Origin: Gynuella sp.
GTDB taxonomy: Bacteria > Pseudomonadota > Gammaproteobacteria > Pseudomonadales > Natronospirillaceae
Direction: 5' to 3'
Assembly (NCBI GenBank): GCA_028282465.1
Contig: JANQHX010000109.1
Location: 1 to 64,000 of the forward strand
Length of the DNA stretch: 64,000 nt
A model generated the notes under the pieces. That model saw only the letters and a program-made list of their open reading frames with translations, searched no databases and was not told the DNA's origin. The translations under genes were made by a program, and so were the position numbers. This document shows, piece after piece, positions 37,943 through 47,091 of the stretch (position 1 is its first letter; each line of letters starts with the position of its first letter).

Positions 37943-38578
37943 CTACCCGGATATAATAATTACTATACAAGCGGCGGTGAGCAAACCAAGTGTCCAATTA
38001 AATACTTTAAACACTTTTTCATTGGCTAGGTAGTCTCGAATTTTAGCGCCGACCATGGCCCAGAGTGAACAACAGGGTACAGATACTAGCCCGAAAGCTA
38101 ACACCACCATAAATGAGCTTTGAATAACTTGTTCGCCAGGAAGACTAAACGCAGATATACCTGTAATAGCCATGGTCCAGGCTTTGGGATTTACATACTG
38201 AAATAGAGCTGCTTGGTAAACATTAAGGGGCTTACTATTTTGTTCCAATTCTGAATTGTTTTTTGAAGTGACTATTTTATAGGCTAAATACAACAGGTAG
38301 GCTGAACCTACAATTTTCAATACCTGTTGCAGAATGGAGAACTGCAAAAAAACTGCTCCCAAACCCAGAGCCACCACTGCACATAAAGAAGTAAACCCGA
38401 TGGCGATACCCAGAATATGAGGCAACGTTTTACGATAACCAAAGTTAAGTCCAGACGCAGTTACCATCAAGTTATTTGGGCCCGGTGTAATAGTCATAGA
38501 TATCGCAAAGGTTAACAAAGATAAGAAGTAAGTCAGAGTTAAGCCTGAATGAATTGGCGCCAATATCACTTCGTTCAT
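37943..38578 (-). CDS. LysE-family amino acid exporter
   Basis: 211 residues, about six membrane helices, with the LysE/RhtB motif SMTITPGPNNLMVTASGLNFG-like segment near residues 20-40 and VNPKAWTMAITGISAF in the second half. Exports amino acids or related metabolites. From ATG 38578 it overlaps the phzF stop by four bases (ATGA), so translation is coupled to phzF. The substrate may be related to the PhzF reaction product. Confidence 0.9.
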   Translation of the reverse strand: MNEVILAPIHSGLTLTYFLSLLTFAISMTITPGPNNLMVTASGLNFGYRKTLPHILGIAIGFTSLCAVVALGLGAVFLQFSILQQVLKIVGSAYLLYLAYKIVTSKNNSELEQNSKPLNVYQAALFQYVNPKAWTMAITGISAFSLPGEQVIQSSFMVVLAFGLVSVPCCSLWAMVGAKIRDYLANEKVFKVFNWTLGLLTAACIVIIISG

Positions 38579-39360
38579 ATTTCTAAAAAACCTTTCATGT
38601 AGGTGACTGCTGAACCGGAAATAAGTGCCCTTTCTGCAGTTAGCTGACACTTCAAATAACCACCTCTTTCCGAAGCTTGGTAGGCGTTAAAAGTATTTGT
38701 ACCTAATTGCTCGCACCAGTATTTGATAATTGCACAGTGCGCAGCACCCGTAACGGGATCCTCTTCAATACCTAAGTGCTTAAAGCCAAAATACCTGGAA
38801 ATAACACTAGCAGCTTCAGACTGAGAAGCTGAAGTGACAATGACGCCATCTTTTTCAGAGTCGAGGTGAATAAAGTTCTTATTGAACTCTCGAACATTAC
38901 TCTCCGTTGTCACTAACACCCAATTATTATCAGCAATTAGAACTTCTTCAGGTTCAAAACCAATGAGATCAGCAATAGATTTAGGTAATACTGATCTTTC
39001 GTAATTAAAGGCTGGTAAATCTAATTCATAACCATCTAGTATTTTCTTGACTCTTAACTCACCGCTTTTCGTGTGGAAAGACAGCGAGTCTGTTTGAGAA
39101 TCCAGCTCTTGAAATAAAACATGTGCGCTAGCAAGCGTGGCATGTCCGCACAGAGGTACTTCAATGCTTGGTGTGAACCAGCGTAAATCATACTTGTCAG
39201 ACTGCCCTACCAGAAAAGCAGTTTCAGAAAGGTTATTTTCTTTCGCAATATTTTGTAGAACCTGGTCATCTAGCCATTGCTCTAACATAACCACTGCCGC
39301 AGGATTACCCTTGAATAATTGGTTTGAAAAGGCATCCACCTGAAATATTTCTAACGTCAC
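38575..39360 (-). CDS. PhzF-family isomerase/epimerase
   Basis: 261 residues, DapF-like fold of the PhzF family. Signature FQVDAFSNQLFKGNPAAVVM, catalytic Glu46 in NNLSETAFLV, PLCGHATLASAH and EDPVTGAAHCAIIKYW. Members outside phenazine clusters have varied or unknown roles. Coupled to the LysE exporter downstream and divergent from a MocR regulator, suggesting an amino-acid-like metabolite that is sensed, converted and exported. Confidence 0.9.
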   Translation of the reverse strand: MTLEIFQVDAFSNQLFKGNPAAVVMLEQWLDDQVLQNIAKENNLSETAFLVGQSDKYDLRWFTPSIEVPLCGHATLASAHVLFQELDSQTDSLSFHTKSGELRVKKILDGYELDLPAFNYERSVLPKSIADLIGFEPEEVLIADNNWVLVTTESNVREFNKNFIHLDSEKDGVIVTSASQSEAASVISRYFGFKHLGIEEDPVTGAAHCAIIKYWCEQLGTNTFNAYQASERGGYLKCQLTAERALISGSAVTYMKGFLEI

Positions 39361-39480
39361 TTTTTAATCCCGTTATTCTCACTAATGAAATAGAGTTTTC
39401 TGTTTATCTTCTGAGTCATTTCGGCTTCCTTCATCTTCATCCGCTAGACCTAAGCCTCTCAGGTTCTAATCAGAACACCC

Positions 39481-39546
39481 TTGTATGCATACAATAGTTA
39501 AAAAATAGCTATAATCACTGACAATTAACGATACAATTCAGTGTAT
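39481..39546 (+). promoter_or_regulatory. Promoter with palindromic operator-like sites upstream of mocR
   Basis: A perfect 14-bp palindrome (TTGTATGCATACAA, 39481-39494) overlaps where a -35 box would lie for the TATAAT at 39510-39515. A second site (ATACA-N6-TGTAT, 39531-39546) repeats the same half-site downstream of the -10. The TGTAT half-sites resemble GntR-family operators, so autoregulation by the MocR protein, and control of the divergent phzF-lysE pair, is likely. Confidence 0.6.
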
Positions 39547-39583
39547 ACTTCCATAAAACTAGGTCAATCGGATTTTTGTCACC

Positions 39584-40987
39584 ATGACAATATGGACTCC
39601 CAAGCTGGAAATGGAAAACAGCGCCATTCCAAAATACAAAGCATTGGCAAACGCCATCTACGACGCAATTCAAAAGGGCGACCTAAAACCTGGTGATAAA
39701 TTACCTACCCATCGGCGACTGGCTGACGAGTTAAAGGTTACGGTGGGCACCATTACCAGAGGCTATGCAGAAGCAGAACGAAGAAGCTTACTTGAGTCTA
39801 AAGTTGGCAGTGGCACTTATGTTAAATCTGGCAATATTAAATCTACCAGTGACTTTGTAATTTCAGAGATTATTGAATCGGATGTTTTGGATTTAAATTA
39901 CAGTATTGCTTTAAGCCAAAACCAGGAGCAATTGTTAGCCGATGAGTTAAGCCAGATCGCTAATGATTCGCTATTAATGAAAAAATTAATCAGCTATCAA
40001 CCCGAAGCCGGTATGCAGCACCACAGAGAATCGGTTTTACAATGGATGAATCTGACCGGTATTAAGGAACCTGAACTGGAACAAACACTGGTCACTAATG
40101 GCGGGCAACATGGCTTTTTTGCAAGCACCATGGCTATTTGTCGTCCTGGCGACACTGTGTTGTCTGCTGGTTTAACTTACCCCGGATTTAACAGCGTTGC
40201 TCGCCAATTAAAACTAAGACACATCGGGCTTGAGATGGATGAGTTTGGGGTCACGCCCTCTGCCTTGAGAGTAGCGTGTCAACGTTTTTCACCTCGAATG
40301 ATCTACTTAACCACTCGACTGAACAACCCAAGCTGTGAGGTGATGAATCAGAAGCGAATCGACGATCTCGCGGACATTCTAAGAGAATATCAAGTGTGGG
40401 CTGTAGAAGATGATGTACAGGGTTGTCTACAAACGTCGGACACACCTTGTTTTTTTAACAGCCATGATGACATCACTGTATTTATCACTAGCACTTCAAA
40501 AGCGTTAGCCGGTGGCTTAAGAGTTGGGTCAATTGCCGCACCCAAAAAATTGGTTGAGGCCATTTCTCATATTATTAAAAGCAGTTGTTGGATGGCTGCC
40601 CCACTGATGGTTGAAGTCGCCAGTCGTTGGATAAATGGCGGCCAAGCCCAAACTATGATTCTAAATCAAAGACAAGAACTGAAACATCGACATGGTATAG
40701 TGAAAGAACAATTGGCTTTCGCGCACATGCAATCCACTGACACTGCCTTCAATGTTTGGCTCAAACTTCCTGAACCCCGTCAGTCGCAGGAGTTTGTTGA
40801 TGCTTTGGCTAGGAAAAAGGTATTGGTAAAACCTTCACAGAGTTTTGCAGCCGGCCAGTTTCCTGCACCGGCAGCCGTTCGATTCTGTATCGGTGGAGAA
40901 CTTTCTCGAGAACAACTCAAGAGCAGCTTAAGCATTATTCGTTCAGAATTAGATGCCACCGATTTTAACTTCGATTTTACTCACTAG
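39584..40987 (+). CDS. MocR-type PLP-dependent transcription regulator
   Basis: 467 residues: GntR winged HTH at about 15-80 (KYKALANAIYDAIQKGDLKP, LPTHRRLADELKVTVGTITR) fused to an aminotransferase-fold type I domain (about 100-455). PLP-lysine motif near 300 (STSKALAGGLRVG), preceded by AVEDDVQGCLQ. Such MocR/PdxR-like regulators bind PLP adducts and often control a neighbouring transporter or enzyme gene; here phzF-lysE on one side and rarD on the other. Confidence 0.93.
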   Translation: MTIWTPKLEMENSAIPKYKALANAIYDAIQKGDLKPGDKLPTHRRLADELKVTVGTITRGYAEAERRSLLESKVGSGTYVKSGNIKSTSDFVISEIIESDVLDLNYSIALSQNQEQLLADELSQIANDSLLMKKLISYQPEAGMQHHRESVLQWMNLTGIKEPELEQTLVTNGGQHGFFASTMAICRPGDTVLSAGLTYPGFNSVARQLKLRHIGLEMDEFGVTPSALRVACQRFSPRMIYLTTRLNNPSCEVMNQKRIDDLADILREYQVWAVEDDVQGCLQTSDTPCFFNSHDDITVFITSTSKALAGGLRVGSIAAPKKLVEAISHIIKSSCWMAAPLMVEVASRWINGGQAQTMILNQRQELKHRHGIVKEQLAFAHMQSTDTAFNVWLKLPEPRQSQEFVDALARKKVLVKPSQSFAAGQFPAPAAVRFCIGGELSREQLKSSLSIIRSELDATDFNFDFTH

Positions 40988-40995
40988 GATATTTC

Positions 40996-41901
40996 ATGAA
41001 TTCAGAGACCAAATACGGTGTTGTATTTGCGTTAGGTGCTTATGGCCTATGGGGCGTATTACCTATTTATTTCAAGAGCATACAGTTTTTAGGCGAAGCA
41101 GAAATACTGGTTCACCGAATTGTGTGGAGCTTTGTTTTTACCCTCGCCTTGGTACTACTTACAAGTTTAAAGTCGAAAGTCACGGCCGCAATCAAAAACC
41201 CAAAGCTCATGCTTCTGTTGTTGATTACCTCGATCCTAGTATCAGCAAATTGGTTAATTTTTATTTGGACGGTTGCAAATGATCGGATGCTGGATGCGAG
41301 CCTAGGTTACTACATAAACCCTTTAGTCAATGTTGTATTCGGATTCATTTTTCTAGGGGAAAGGTTAAGACCAAAGCAAATGATCGCAGTGTGTCTTATG
41401 GTTGGAGGGGTTATGATTGAAATCATAGGTTTTCGATCAGTACCCTGGGTAGCTATTGTGTTGGCACTGACCTTTGCCAGCTATGGTTTACTCAGAAAAA
41501 AAATTCCCGTAGACAGTCAGACAGGTCTGTTTATTGAAACACTAATTCTGATGACGCCGGCCTTAATTTACTGGAACTTCTTTTTGGTGAGTGATTACAG
41601 TGATATTCGAATGAATTCTTGGTCAGTCAATACATTACTGCTAATCGCCGGGCCATTCACAAGTGTGCCTTTAATTCTGTTTGCAGCAGCGGCCAAAAGG
41701 CTTAGCTTTGCTTCTTTGGGGTTCTTTCAATACATAGGCCCCAGCGTCATGTTCTTACTAGCAGTTTTCATTTATGGTGAAGTTTTTACCACTTCAAAAA
41801 TGCTGACATTTGGGCTCATATGGATTGCGCTAATCGTCATTTCATTAGACAGCATTCACAGTCACAAAACGAATAAAAAACTAATTGACGCAAACACGTA
41901 A
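40996..41901 (+). CDS. rarD: EamA-family transporter RarD
   Basis: 301 residues, ten predicted membrane helices, the RarD branch of the drug/metabolite transporter superfamily (chloramphenicol-sensitive protein family). Typical segments: GVVFALGAYGLWGVLPIYFK, HRIVWSFVF, LGYYINPLVNVVFGFIFLGERL, FLQYIGPSVMFLLAVFIYGE-like near the end. AGGAT lies before the ATG, 8 bases after the mocR stop, so it may be in the mocR transcript. Substrate unknown. Confidence 0.9.
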   Translation: MNSETKYGVVFALGAYGLWGVLPIYFKSIQFLGEAEILVHRIVWSFVFTLALVLLTSLKSKVTAAIKNPKLMLLLLITSILVSANWLIFIWTVANDRMLDASLGYYINPLVNVVFGFIFLGERLRPKQMIAVCLMVGGVMIEIIGFRSVPWVAIVLALTFASYGLLRKKIPVDSQTGLFIETLILMTPALIYWNFFLVSDYSDIRMNSWSVNTLLLIAGPFTSVPLILFAAAAKRLSFASLGFFQYIGPSVMFLLAVFIYGEVFTTSKMLTFGLIWIALIVISLDSIHSHKTNKKLIDANT

Positions 41902-41973
41902 GCTAAGGTCGCAGTTGCGTTAGCCCGATACAACTAAAGAGATTAGTCTAAAAAATATCAGATTAAGAGGATT

Positions 41974-42768
41974 TTGACTTTGAATGTTAATGATTTTTTC
42001 AAAGACCTTTGGCAAGACTATATAAAACTCGCACCTCAAGCAGAGATCATTCTTTCCGAATTTAGAACTATAGACCCTGGCGCTAAAAATGATCATGTGG
42101 CATTTCGAACATTTAATAATTGTGCAATTGATCTTGAGAGTCTTCAGCCACTTATTTTAAAGATGGGTTACAGGCCAATGGCTGATTATGAATTTACAGA
42201 AAAGAAATTACGCGCCCGCAGTTATATACATGAAGATAAAAGCCAACCAAAAATATTTTTAAGTGAATTGGAAAGACAAAAGCTATCACAAAACAGCCAG
42301 CGCATATTAGATGACGTACTGGAAACCCTAGATAAAAACTTTGATGATCAACAGGTACTGTTTAGTGGTATCCGATGGAATCCCATTTCTTACTCGACCT
42401 ATTTAGAACTTGCAGAGGAAAGCGAATATGCTGCATGGCTTGTAGCCCATGGCCTGCATGCCAATCACTTTACTATTGCAGTGCACGAAATCCAAAAGTT
42501 CGACAACTTGCTGGAAGTAAATAAACTAGTTGAAGCCTTAGGGTTTGAGATCAATAAAGCCGGTGGTGAAATAAAGGGCAGCCCTCAGATATTCTTAGAA
42601 CAATCTTCCACCATGGCCAGTAAGGTTGAAGTTAGATTTAGCAACAAAACTACCAGCATACCAGGTTGTTTCTATGAATTTGCAAGACGCTATAAAACCA
42701 ATACTGGCGAATTATTTGAAGGTTTTGTGGAAGGCAATGCTAATCGAATTTTTGAATCTACTCATTAG
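41974..42768 (+). CDS. DUF1338 (HglS/2-oxoadipate dioxygenase-like) protein
   Basis: 264 residues. The DUF1338 fold with segments DHVAFRTFNN (metal His near 48), KKLRARSYIHED, WLVAHGLHANHFTIAV and CFYEFARRYKTNTGELFEGF. Some family members (HglS/YdcJ) convert 2-oxoadipate to 2-hydroxyglutarate in lysine catabolism; others are unknown, and this one lacks the fuller length of YdcJ. Start is a TTG: 41974 or 41980, the second fitting the AAGAGG at 41965-41970 better. Confidence 0.82.
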   Translation: MTLNVNDFFKDLWQDYIKLAPQAEIILSEFRTIDPGAKNDHVAFRTFNNCAIDLESLQPLILKMGYRPMADYEFTEKKLRARSYIHEDKSQPKIFLSELERQKLSQNSQRILDDVLETLDKNFDDQQVLFSGIRWNPISYSTYLELAEESEYAAWLVAHGLHANHFTIAVHEIQKFDNLLEVNKLVEALGFEINKAGGEIKGSPQIFLEQSSTMASKVEVRFSNKTTSIPGCFYEFARRYKTNTGELFEGFVEGNANRIFESTH

Positions 42769-43049
42769 TTAGTCGAGCCAAGCGTCTCAATTGCAGTGAA
42801 AAAGTTTCTGATATTAATCTTTTGTCTAGCGAGGGTAATGAGAGTTTATCAATCTAACAACAGATAAATGAACTCAACACCCAGAGTTTTATGCCTGTTT
42901 TCAGGCGCCCCTAGCCTCTGCGGCCAATAATCACAAGACAAGTTGGCCTGTAATGTCATACCTCTGCCCCAGTACTTTATTTATAAATCTTGCCCATCAA
43001 GAAGTAAGAAAAAACCTTGGATTCATATATCAACTGAAGCCAGGTCTAG

Positions 43050-43325
43050 GGAACCTCTGAACAAGTCCAGCATTGCTCTGCGGATGTCTAAACGCGATTT
43101 TTATCGCGGCGAAACTCGCAGGGAATGTCTAGACCTTTTCAAGAGTTTCAACAAAGAGAAAAACGCGTTTAGACCCGCCCTTTGGGTGGTTCGGCATTCC
43201 GACTTTCAGGCGGGTCCTGACTCTGCGTTGCCTTCTTTTGAAAGGTCCAGACATTCCTGAAAAAAGGCGCCTTGATTCAGAACCCGCCTGAAAGCCAGAG
43301 CGATACTGGACTTGTTCAGAGGTTC
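43050..43325. mobile_element. IS5-like miniature inverted-repeat element (276 bp)
   Basis: Perfect 21-bp terminal inverted repeats (GGAACCTCTGAACAAGTCCAG at 43050-43070, its complement at 43305-43325) are flanked on both sides by CTAG (43046-43049 and 43326-43329), which fits the 4-bp YTAR target duplication of IS5 elements. With the duplication the perfect repeat is 25 bp, and GCTCTG is conserved further inside. There is no transposase. The interior carries further paired arms: GTCTAAACGCG with CGCGTTTAGAC, CTTTCAGGCGGGT with ACCCGCCTGAAAG, CGCGAT with ATCGCG. The preceding 277 bases (42769-43045) hold nothing else I recognise. The element ends 56 bases before the ankyrin gene. Confidence 0.85.
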
Positions 43326-43380
43326 CCTAGCACATAAAACAACACTCACTAACCCTACTATTCAAATTCTGAGGTTCACA

Positions 43381-44868
43381 ATGAGACTGTTCGGTTCCGC
43401 AATATTTACCCTTGCCATGGTTTTAAGCAGTACTGTGCTTTCAGCATCCTTCGACCAATTCAAGCAAGCAATTGACAGCAATAATATTGCTAGATTGAAC
43501 GTTCTCACCCGGAACATAGATGATGTGAATACCGCTCGATTCAATGGAAAAAGCTTAATGGAGATGGCAATTGAGTCCAATAGTAAGGATTCAGCTCAGT
43601 TTCTCATTAAAAAAGGCTACAACCAAAGCAGTTTAACCAGTGCTTGGCCTGTGGCAGTGGGACACTTAAATAGAACTCAACTACTTCTTTCTTTAGGTGC
43701 AAGTGCTGACAGTCGAATCCGAGGCATTCCCGTATTGCATTTAGCAGCAGAGAAAGGCAATTCGGCTGTAGTAAAACAATTAATAGAAGCAGGTGCTGAC
43801 GTTAATGCGAAAACATCAAAAGGTGCTAGCGCAATTATTGCTGCCGCACAAGCTCCAAAGAACCAACGAAAGAGCATTCTAAATCTTCTGTCAGCCAATG
43901 GAATGGACTTTCAAGGAACAAACGACAAAGGCCAAACTGCACTCCACCAGTATGCTATTGCTGCCAATCAAAAAGGTGTCAGCGCCATGCTCAAGGCTGG
44001 AATTGATCCAAAAGCTAAAGATCAGCATGGTCGAACCTATATTGATTATTTACTGGCATCAAATAATGGCCAACGCATTATTAAAAACCTTGGTATTTCA
44101 AATATTTCGATTGACCAAAAAATAACAGCGACCCAATTAGCTGCCGCTGAAAACCAAACTCTTGCACTGAGACAACTATTAGTAGACACCAAGGGTCAGC
44201 ACGCGGTCAGTTTAAATTCTGATTTTTTGAAGAGAAAGTACTGGAACACCAGTTACATATTGAACCAATACGCCAGCATCACTAGTGATGAGCTCCTACA
44301 AGGAAAATCCTATTACGACTTGATACTTGAAGACTTTGACACTGGTTACTTTTTGATTGGGCTTGGGCATGTTCCAAGTTTAAACAGCCTAGAAGAAGTG
44401 TCGAAAGCAATTCCGTTGTGCAATGAGAGAGACCTCATGCCCATGCTTAAATCTGCCGGACTGGAGACGGAACATTTAATCGAAGGGGATTCCCATCACT
44501 CGATCTACAACTTCCTCCTCCAAAACTGCAGTGTCGAACAAAGCTTCTTTATTTCTTATGAAGACGCTGCGTCAATTGCTGCCGAATCCTTTGTGACAGA
44601 CGCTGGAATCACTGAGCTTTATATACTGGGTAACTGGCAAACCCAAGACAAGAAGAATGTTTATTTGTTTGAAGAATCAGGACAGTTTACTCAACTATAT
44701 AAGTCTGTAGGAGGTTACAAAACCGCGAAAGGTACTTGGAAGCCAACTTCCGCAGGAGTAGAGATTAAGTTTAACAACAACACCCATTTCTTTTTAGTTA
44801 GCTCTCTAGGTGAAACCATGGCGACTGGTCAATTTGGACCTTGGTATTCAGAGATTTATCGCCAGTAG
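43381..44868 (+). CDS. Secreted ankyrin-repeat protein (copy 1)
   Basis: 495 residues from ATG 43381. Signal peptide (about 1-22, SSTVLSA), then six or so ankyrin repeats to about 270 (SLMEMAIESNSKDSAQFLIK, PVLHLAAEKGNSAVVKQLIE, TALHQYAIAANQKGVSAMLK), a helical middle region, and a C-terminal beta-rich domain of about 80 residues (LYILGNWQTQDKKNVYLFEE, GTWKPTSAGVEIKFNNNTHF). The longer frame from 43312 starts within the mobile element and is rejected. It has a tandem paralogue at 45077. Ankyrin repeats mediate protein contacts; periplasmic or secreted role unknown. Confidence 0.85.
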   Translation: MRLFGSAIFTLAMVLSSTVLSASFDQFKQAIDSNNIARLNVLTRNIDDVNTARFNGKSLMEMAIESNSKDSAQFLIKKGYNQSSLTSAWPVAVGHLNRTQLLLSLGASADSRIRGIPVLHLAAEKGNSAVVKQLIEAGADVNAKTSKGASAIIAAAQAPKNQRKSILNLLSANGMDFQGTNDKGQTALHQYAIAANQKGVSAMLKAGIDPKAKDQHGRTYIDYLLASNNGQRIIKNLGISNISIDQKITATQLAAAENQTLALRQLLVDTKGQHAVSLNSDFLKRKYWNTSYILNQYASITSDELLQGKSYYDLILEDFDTGYFLIGLGHVPSLNSLEEVSKAIPLCNERDLMPMLKSAGLETEHLIEGDSHHSIYNFLLQNCSVEQSFFISYEDAASIAAESFVTDAGITELYILGNWQTQDKKNVYLFEESGQFTQLYKSVGGYKTAKGTWKPTSAGVEIKFNNNTHFFLVSSLGETMATGQFGPWYSEIYRQ

Positions 44869-45076
44869 ACACCTATTTACACACTGACAAGACACCTCTA
44901 GGTTATGGAAGTCACACTAACCTCTACTTTGTGAGCGCTTTTGTGATCCACATCAAGCATTTGAATAGAGGAAATTCTCACCTGGATAAATGAATTTATT
45001 CACTTTTACTTTTATGAAAATAGTAGTATTTATGTAACTGCACAAAGCCCCGCAAACAATAACAAATAGCAACCGA

Positions 45077-46339
45077 ATGGGCCTGTATATGGATATTACT
45101 AAGATAAGTGCAATTTTAATTATTATTGCCAGCAGCTTTACCCAACTCGCTTCTGCAAACCAAGCAGAGAAATTTGTTCAAGCCATTGATAGTAGCAATC
45201 TATCTAGGTTGACGGTTCTACTAAGATCCATAGATGACATCAATCAGGTGAGAATCAGTAACCGTTCGCTCTTAGAATATGCCGTATCTAAAGGCAACAT
45301 CGAGGTTGCGAAATTCCTGATCGACAAAGGCCATTCGACCGCAAGTCTAGATTCAGCCCTTTTTACCAGCCTTAAAAGTGTTACGGGTTCCAGATTCCTC
45401 TTATCCTTAGGAGCAAATCCCAATACCAGAATTAATGGTGTACCCCTGATTCATCTAGCTACAGAACAAGGCAACCTTGAAATTTTATCTTTGCTTATTA
45501 ACTCCGGCGCTAGAGTTAATGTAAATGATAGCCAGGGCAAAGGAATCTCCTATCGCGTACTGAATACTCCAAAGAATAATCGACAACAGATATTTGATTT
45601 ACTGGTACGAAATGGTGCGAGCTATAGAAGCCAGAATGAAAAAGGGCAAACTTTACTACATGAGTTTGCAATTTCTGGAGACAATGAGGCTTTGAGTTTC
45701 TATCTGAATCAAGGCATTGATAAGAATGTTAAAGATCAAGCGGGAAATGCGTTCAGCTATTACCTACTTACAAATGATAAAGGGCACGAGACCATACAAG
45801 CATTACGTATTACCAATATTGATTTGCTAGACAAAGTTCGAGCCACGACACCAGCAGCCCTTAATGGTCAAGCTATGGCTTTAAAGAATCTATTATTGGA
45901 TACGGAAGGGAAGTTTAATTTTGAAGTGGACAGTGAGCTTCTCATCCAATTGGATCTTGATGTTGCGTATGTACTGCACAAGTTTGCTAACCAATCAGCG
46001 GGGCATTTCTTGGCTGGCAGAAGCTATTACGAGTTTGTGGTAGATCACTTTGATTATGCATACTTCTTATTGGACATCGGCTATGTTCCTGACATCCAGG
46101 GTATTATTGACATGTCAAATTTAGCTGCAGCCTGCGAAGTACATGATATGATGCCGGTAATGCTGTATGCCGGTTTCACAGCTAAAACTAGAATTGAAAG
46201 TATTGGCAATGAAAACAGCATGCAAGGCTTTTTAGAGGAAAACTGTTCTGCTAATCAATCCTTTGCCATGACCAAACAAGAAGCGATTGCTGCAGCAACT
46301 CCTCATATTCTAAGTTCGGAAGAAAAGCTAAGATTTTAA
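45077..46339 (+). CDS. Secreted ankyrin-repeat protein (copy 2)
   Basis: 420 residues, colinear with copy 1 (SLLEYAVSKGNIEVAKFLID, PLIHLATEQGNLEILSLLIN, QTLLHEFAISGDNEALSFYL; later GRSYYEFVVDHFDYAYFLL matches the GKSYYDLILEDFDTGYFLI of copy 1). Signal peptide at the start (ATG 45077, or 45089 giving MDITKISAILIIIASSF). It stops where the extra beta domain of copy 1 would begin, so it lacks about 75 C-terminal residues. A duplication with domain loss or gain, not a recent copy, judging by the divergence. Confidence 0.82.
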   Translation: MGLYMDITKISAILIIIASSFTQLASANQAEKFVQAIDSSNLSRLTVLLRSIDDINQVRISNRSLLEYAVSKGNIEVAKFLIDKGHSTASLDSALFTSLKSVTGSRFLLSLGANPNTRINGVPLIHLATEQGNLEILSLLINSGARVNVNDSQGKGISYRVLNTPKNNRQQIFDLLVRNGASYRSQNEKGQTLLHEFAISGDNEALSFYLNQGIDKNVKDQAGNAFSYYLLTNDKGHETIQALRITNIDLLDKVRATTPAALNGQAMALKNLLLDTEGKFNFEVDSELLIQLDLDVAYVLHKFANQSAGHFLAGRSYYEFVVDHFDYAYFLLDIGYVPDIQGIIDMSNLAAACEVHDMMPVMLYAGFTAKTRIESIGNENSMQGFLEENCSANQSFAMTKQEAIAAATPHILSSEEKLRF

Positions 46340-46344
46340 AATTC

Positions 46345-46370
46345 CCTCTGACTCTCAAAAGAGTCAGAGG
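46345..46370. terminator. Perfect 11-bp hairpin after the ankyrin genes
   Basis: CCTCTGACTCT (46345-46355) pairs with AGAGTCAGAGG (46360-46370) around a 4-base loop, directly after the stop of copy 2. No T-run follows, so it may terminate weakly or protect the 3' end of the transcript. Confidence 0.55.
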
Positions 46371-46403
46371 CTCCATAAAACAAAAACAACAAATGGAGTT
46401 AAT

Positions 46404-47012
46404 ATGGCTGGCATGCCTGTTATACCGTCAATTCCTGAAAGCTGCCCCAAAAATGGCGGCAAATTATCACGTGCCTTTGGCATTACTATGTTGCGTTTGA
46501 TTGGCTGGCGTGTGTATGGCGAATTTCCCAGTCACTCAAAGATGATCATTGCTGTCGCTCCTCATACCAGCAACTATGACTTCTTTATTGGAATGTTTGC
46601 AAAATTTGCCCTTGGCATTAAAGCAAACTGGATCGCAAAGCACAGTATTTTCAAATGGCCGGTAAAAGAAACACTAACTCGGTTGGGCGGCATTCCAATT
46701 GACAGATCAAAACCTGAGGGCGTGGTTAGTCAAGTTGCCAACCTTTTTAAAGAAAAAAACCAACTAGTGATTGCGGTTACCCCCGAAGGCACTCGAAAAA
46801 AAGTGCCAAAACTCAAAACCGGATTTTTAAGGATTGCTAGAGAAGCGAACATTCCCATACTGCTTACTGGTTTTGACTACTATTCTAGAGAAATTATTTT
46901 CGGAGAAGTGTTTTATCCAAGTGAAAATATTGAAGAAGATGAGAGAAAGATTAGAAAGTATTTCTTAAAATTTACTGCGAAATATCCTGAACAATACTGT
47001 GACTGGGAATAA
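46404..47012 (+). CDS. Lysophospholipid acyltransferase family protein
   Basis: 202 residues of the PlsC/LPLAT fold: the HX4D motif is HTSNYD (about 51-56), followed by FKWPVKETLTRLGGIPIDR and the TPEGTRKKVPKLKTGFLRIA block. Membrane-associated transfer of an acyl chain to a lyso-acceptor is expected; it is shorter than PlsC and the acceptor is unknown. It starts 65 bases after the ankyrin pair and converges on the PstS-like gene. Confidence 0.87.
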   Translation: MAGMPVIPSIPESCPKNGGKLSRAFGITMLRLIGWRVYGEFPSHSKMIIAVAPHTSNYDFFIGMFAKFALGIKANWIAKHSIFKWPVKETLTRLGGIPIDRSKPEGVVSQVANLFKEKNQLVIAVTPEGTRKKVPKLKTGFLRIAREANIPILLTGFDYYSREIIFGEVFYPSENIEEDERKIRKYFLKFTAKYPEQYCDWE

Positions 47013-47031
47013 ATAAGATATAAACAGAATT

Positions 47032-47081
47032 TGGTCAGCCATGGTTTAAATAATTACAACTATTAAAGCATTGGCTGACCA
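47032..47081. repeat. 10-bp inverted repeat between convergent genes
   Basis: TGGTCAGCCA (47032-47041) and TGGCTGACCA (47072-47081) are perfect complements around a 30-base AT-rich loop, just after the acyltransferase and before the end of the PstS-like gene. It may end transcription from either side; no T-run is present. Confidence 0.45.
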
Positions 47082-47091
47082 GACGGATAAT

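Noticed and set aside
42943-43260. 105-residue open frame spanning the miniature element
   Set aside because: It lies largely inside the inverted-repeat element, has no family-like pattern and no ribosome site; the open frame follows from the element's composition.
43312-43380. Longer N-terminus for ankyrin copy 1
   Set aside because: It would start inside the terminal repeat of the mobile element and put 23 residues before an obvious signal peptide at 43381.
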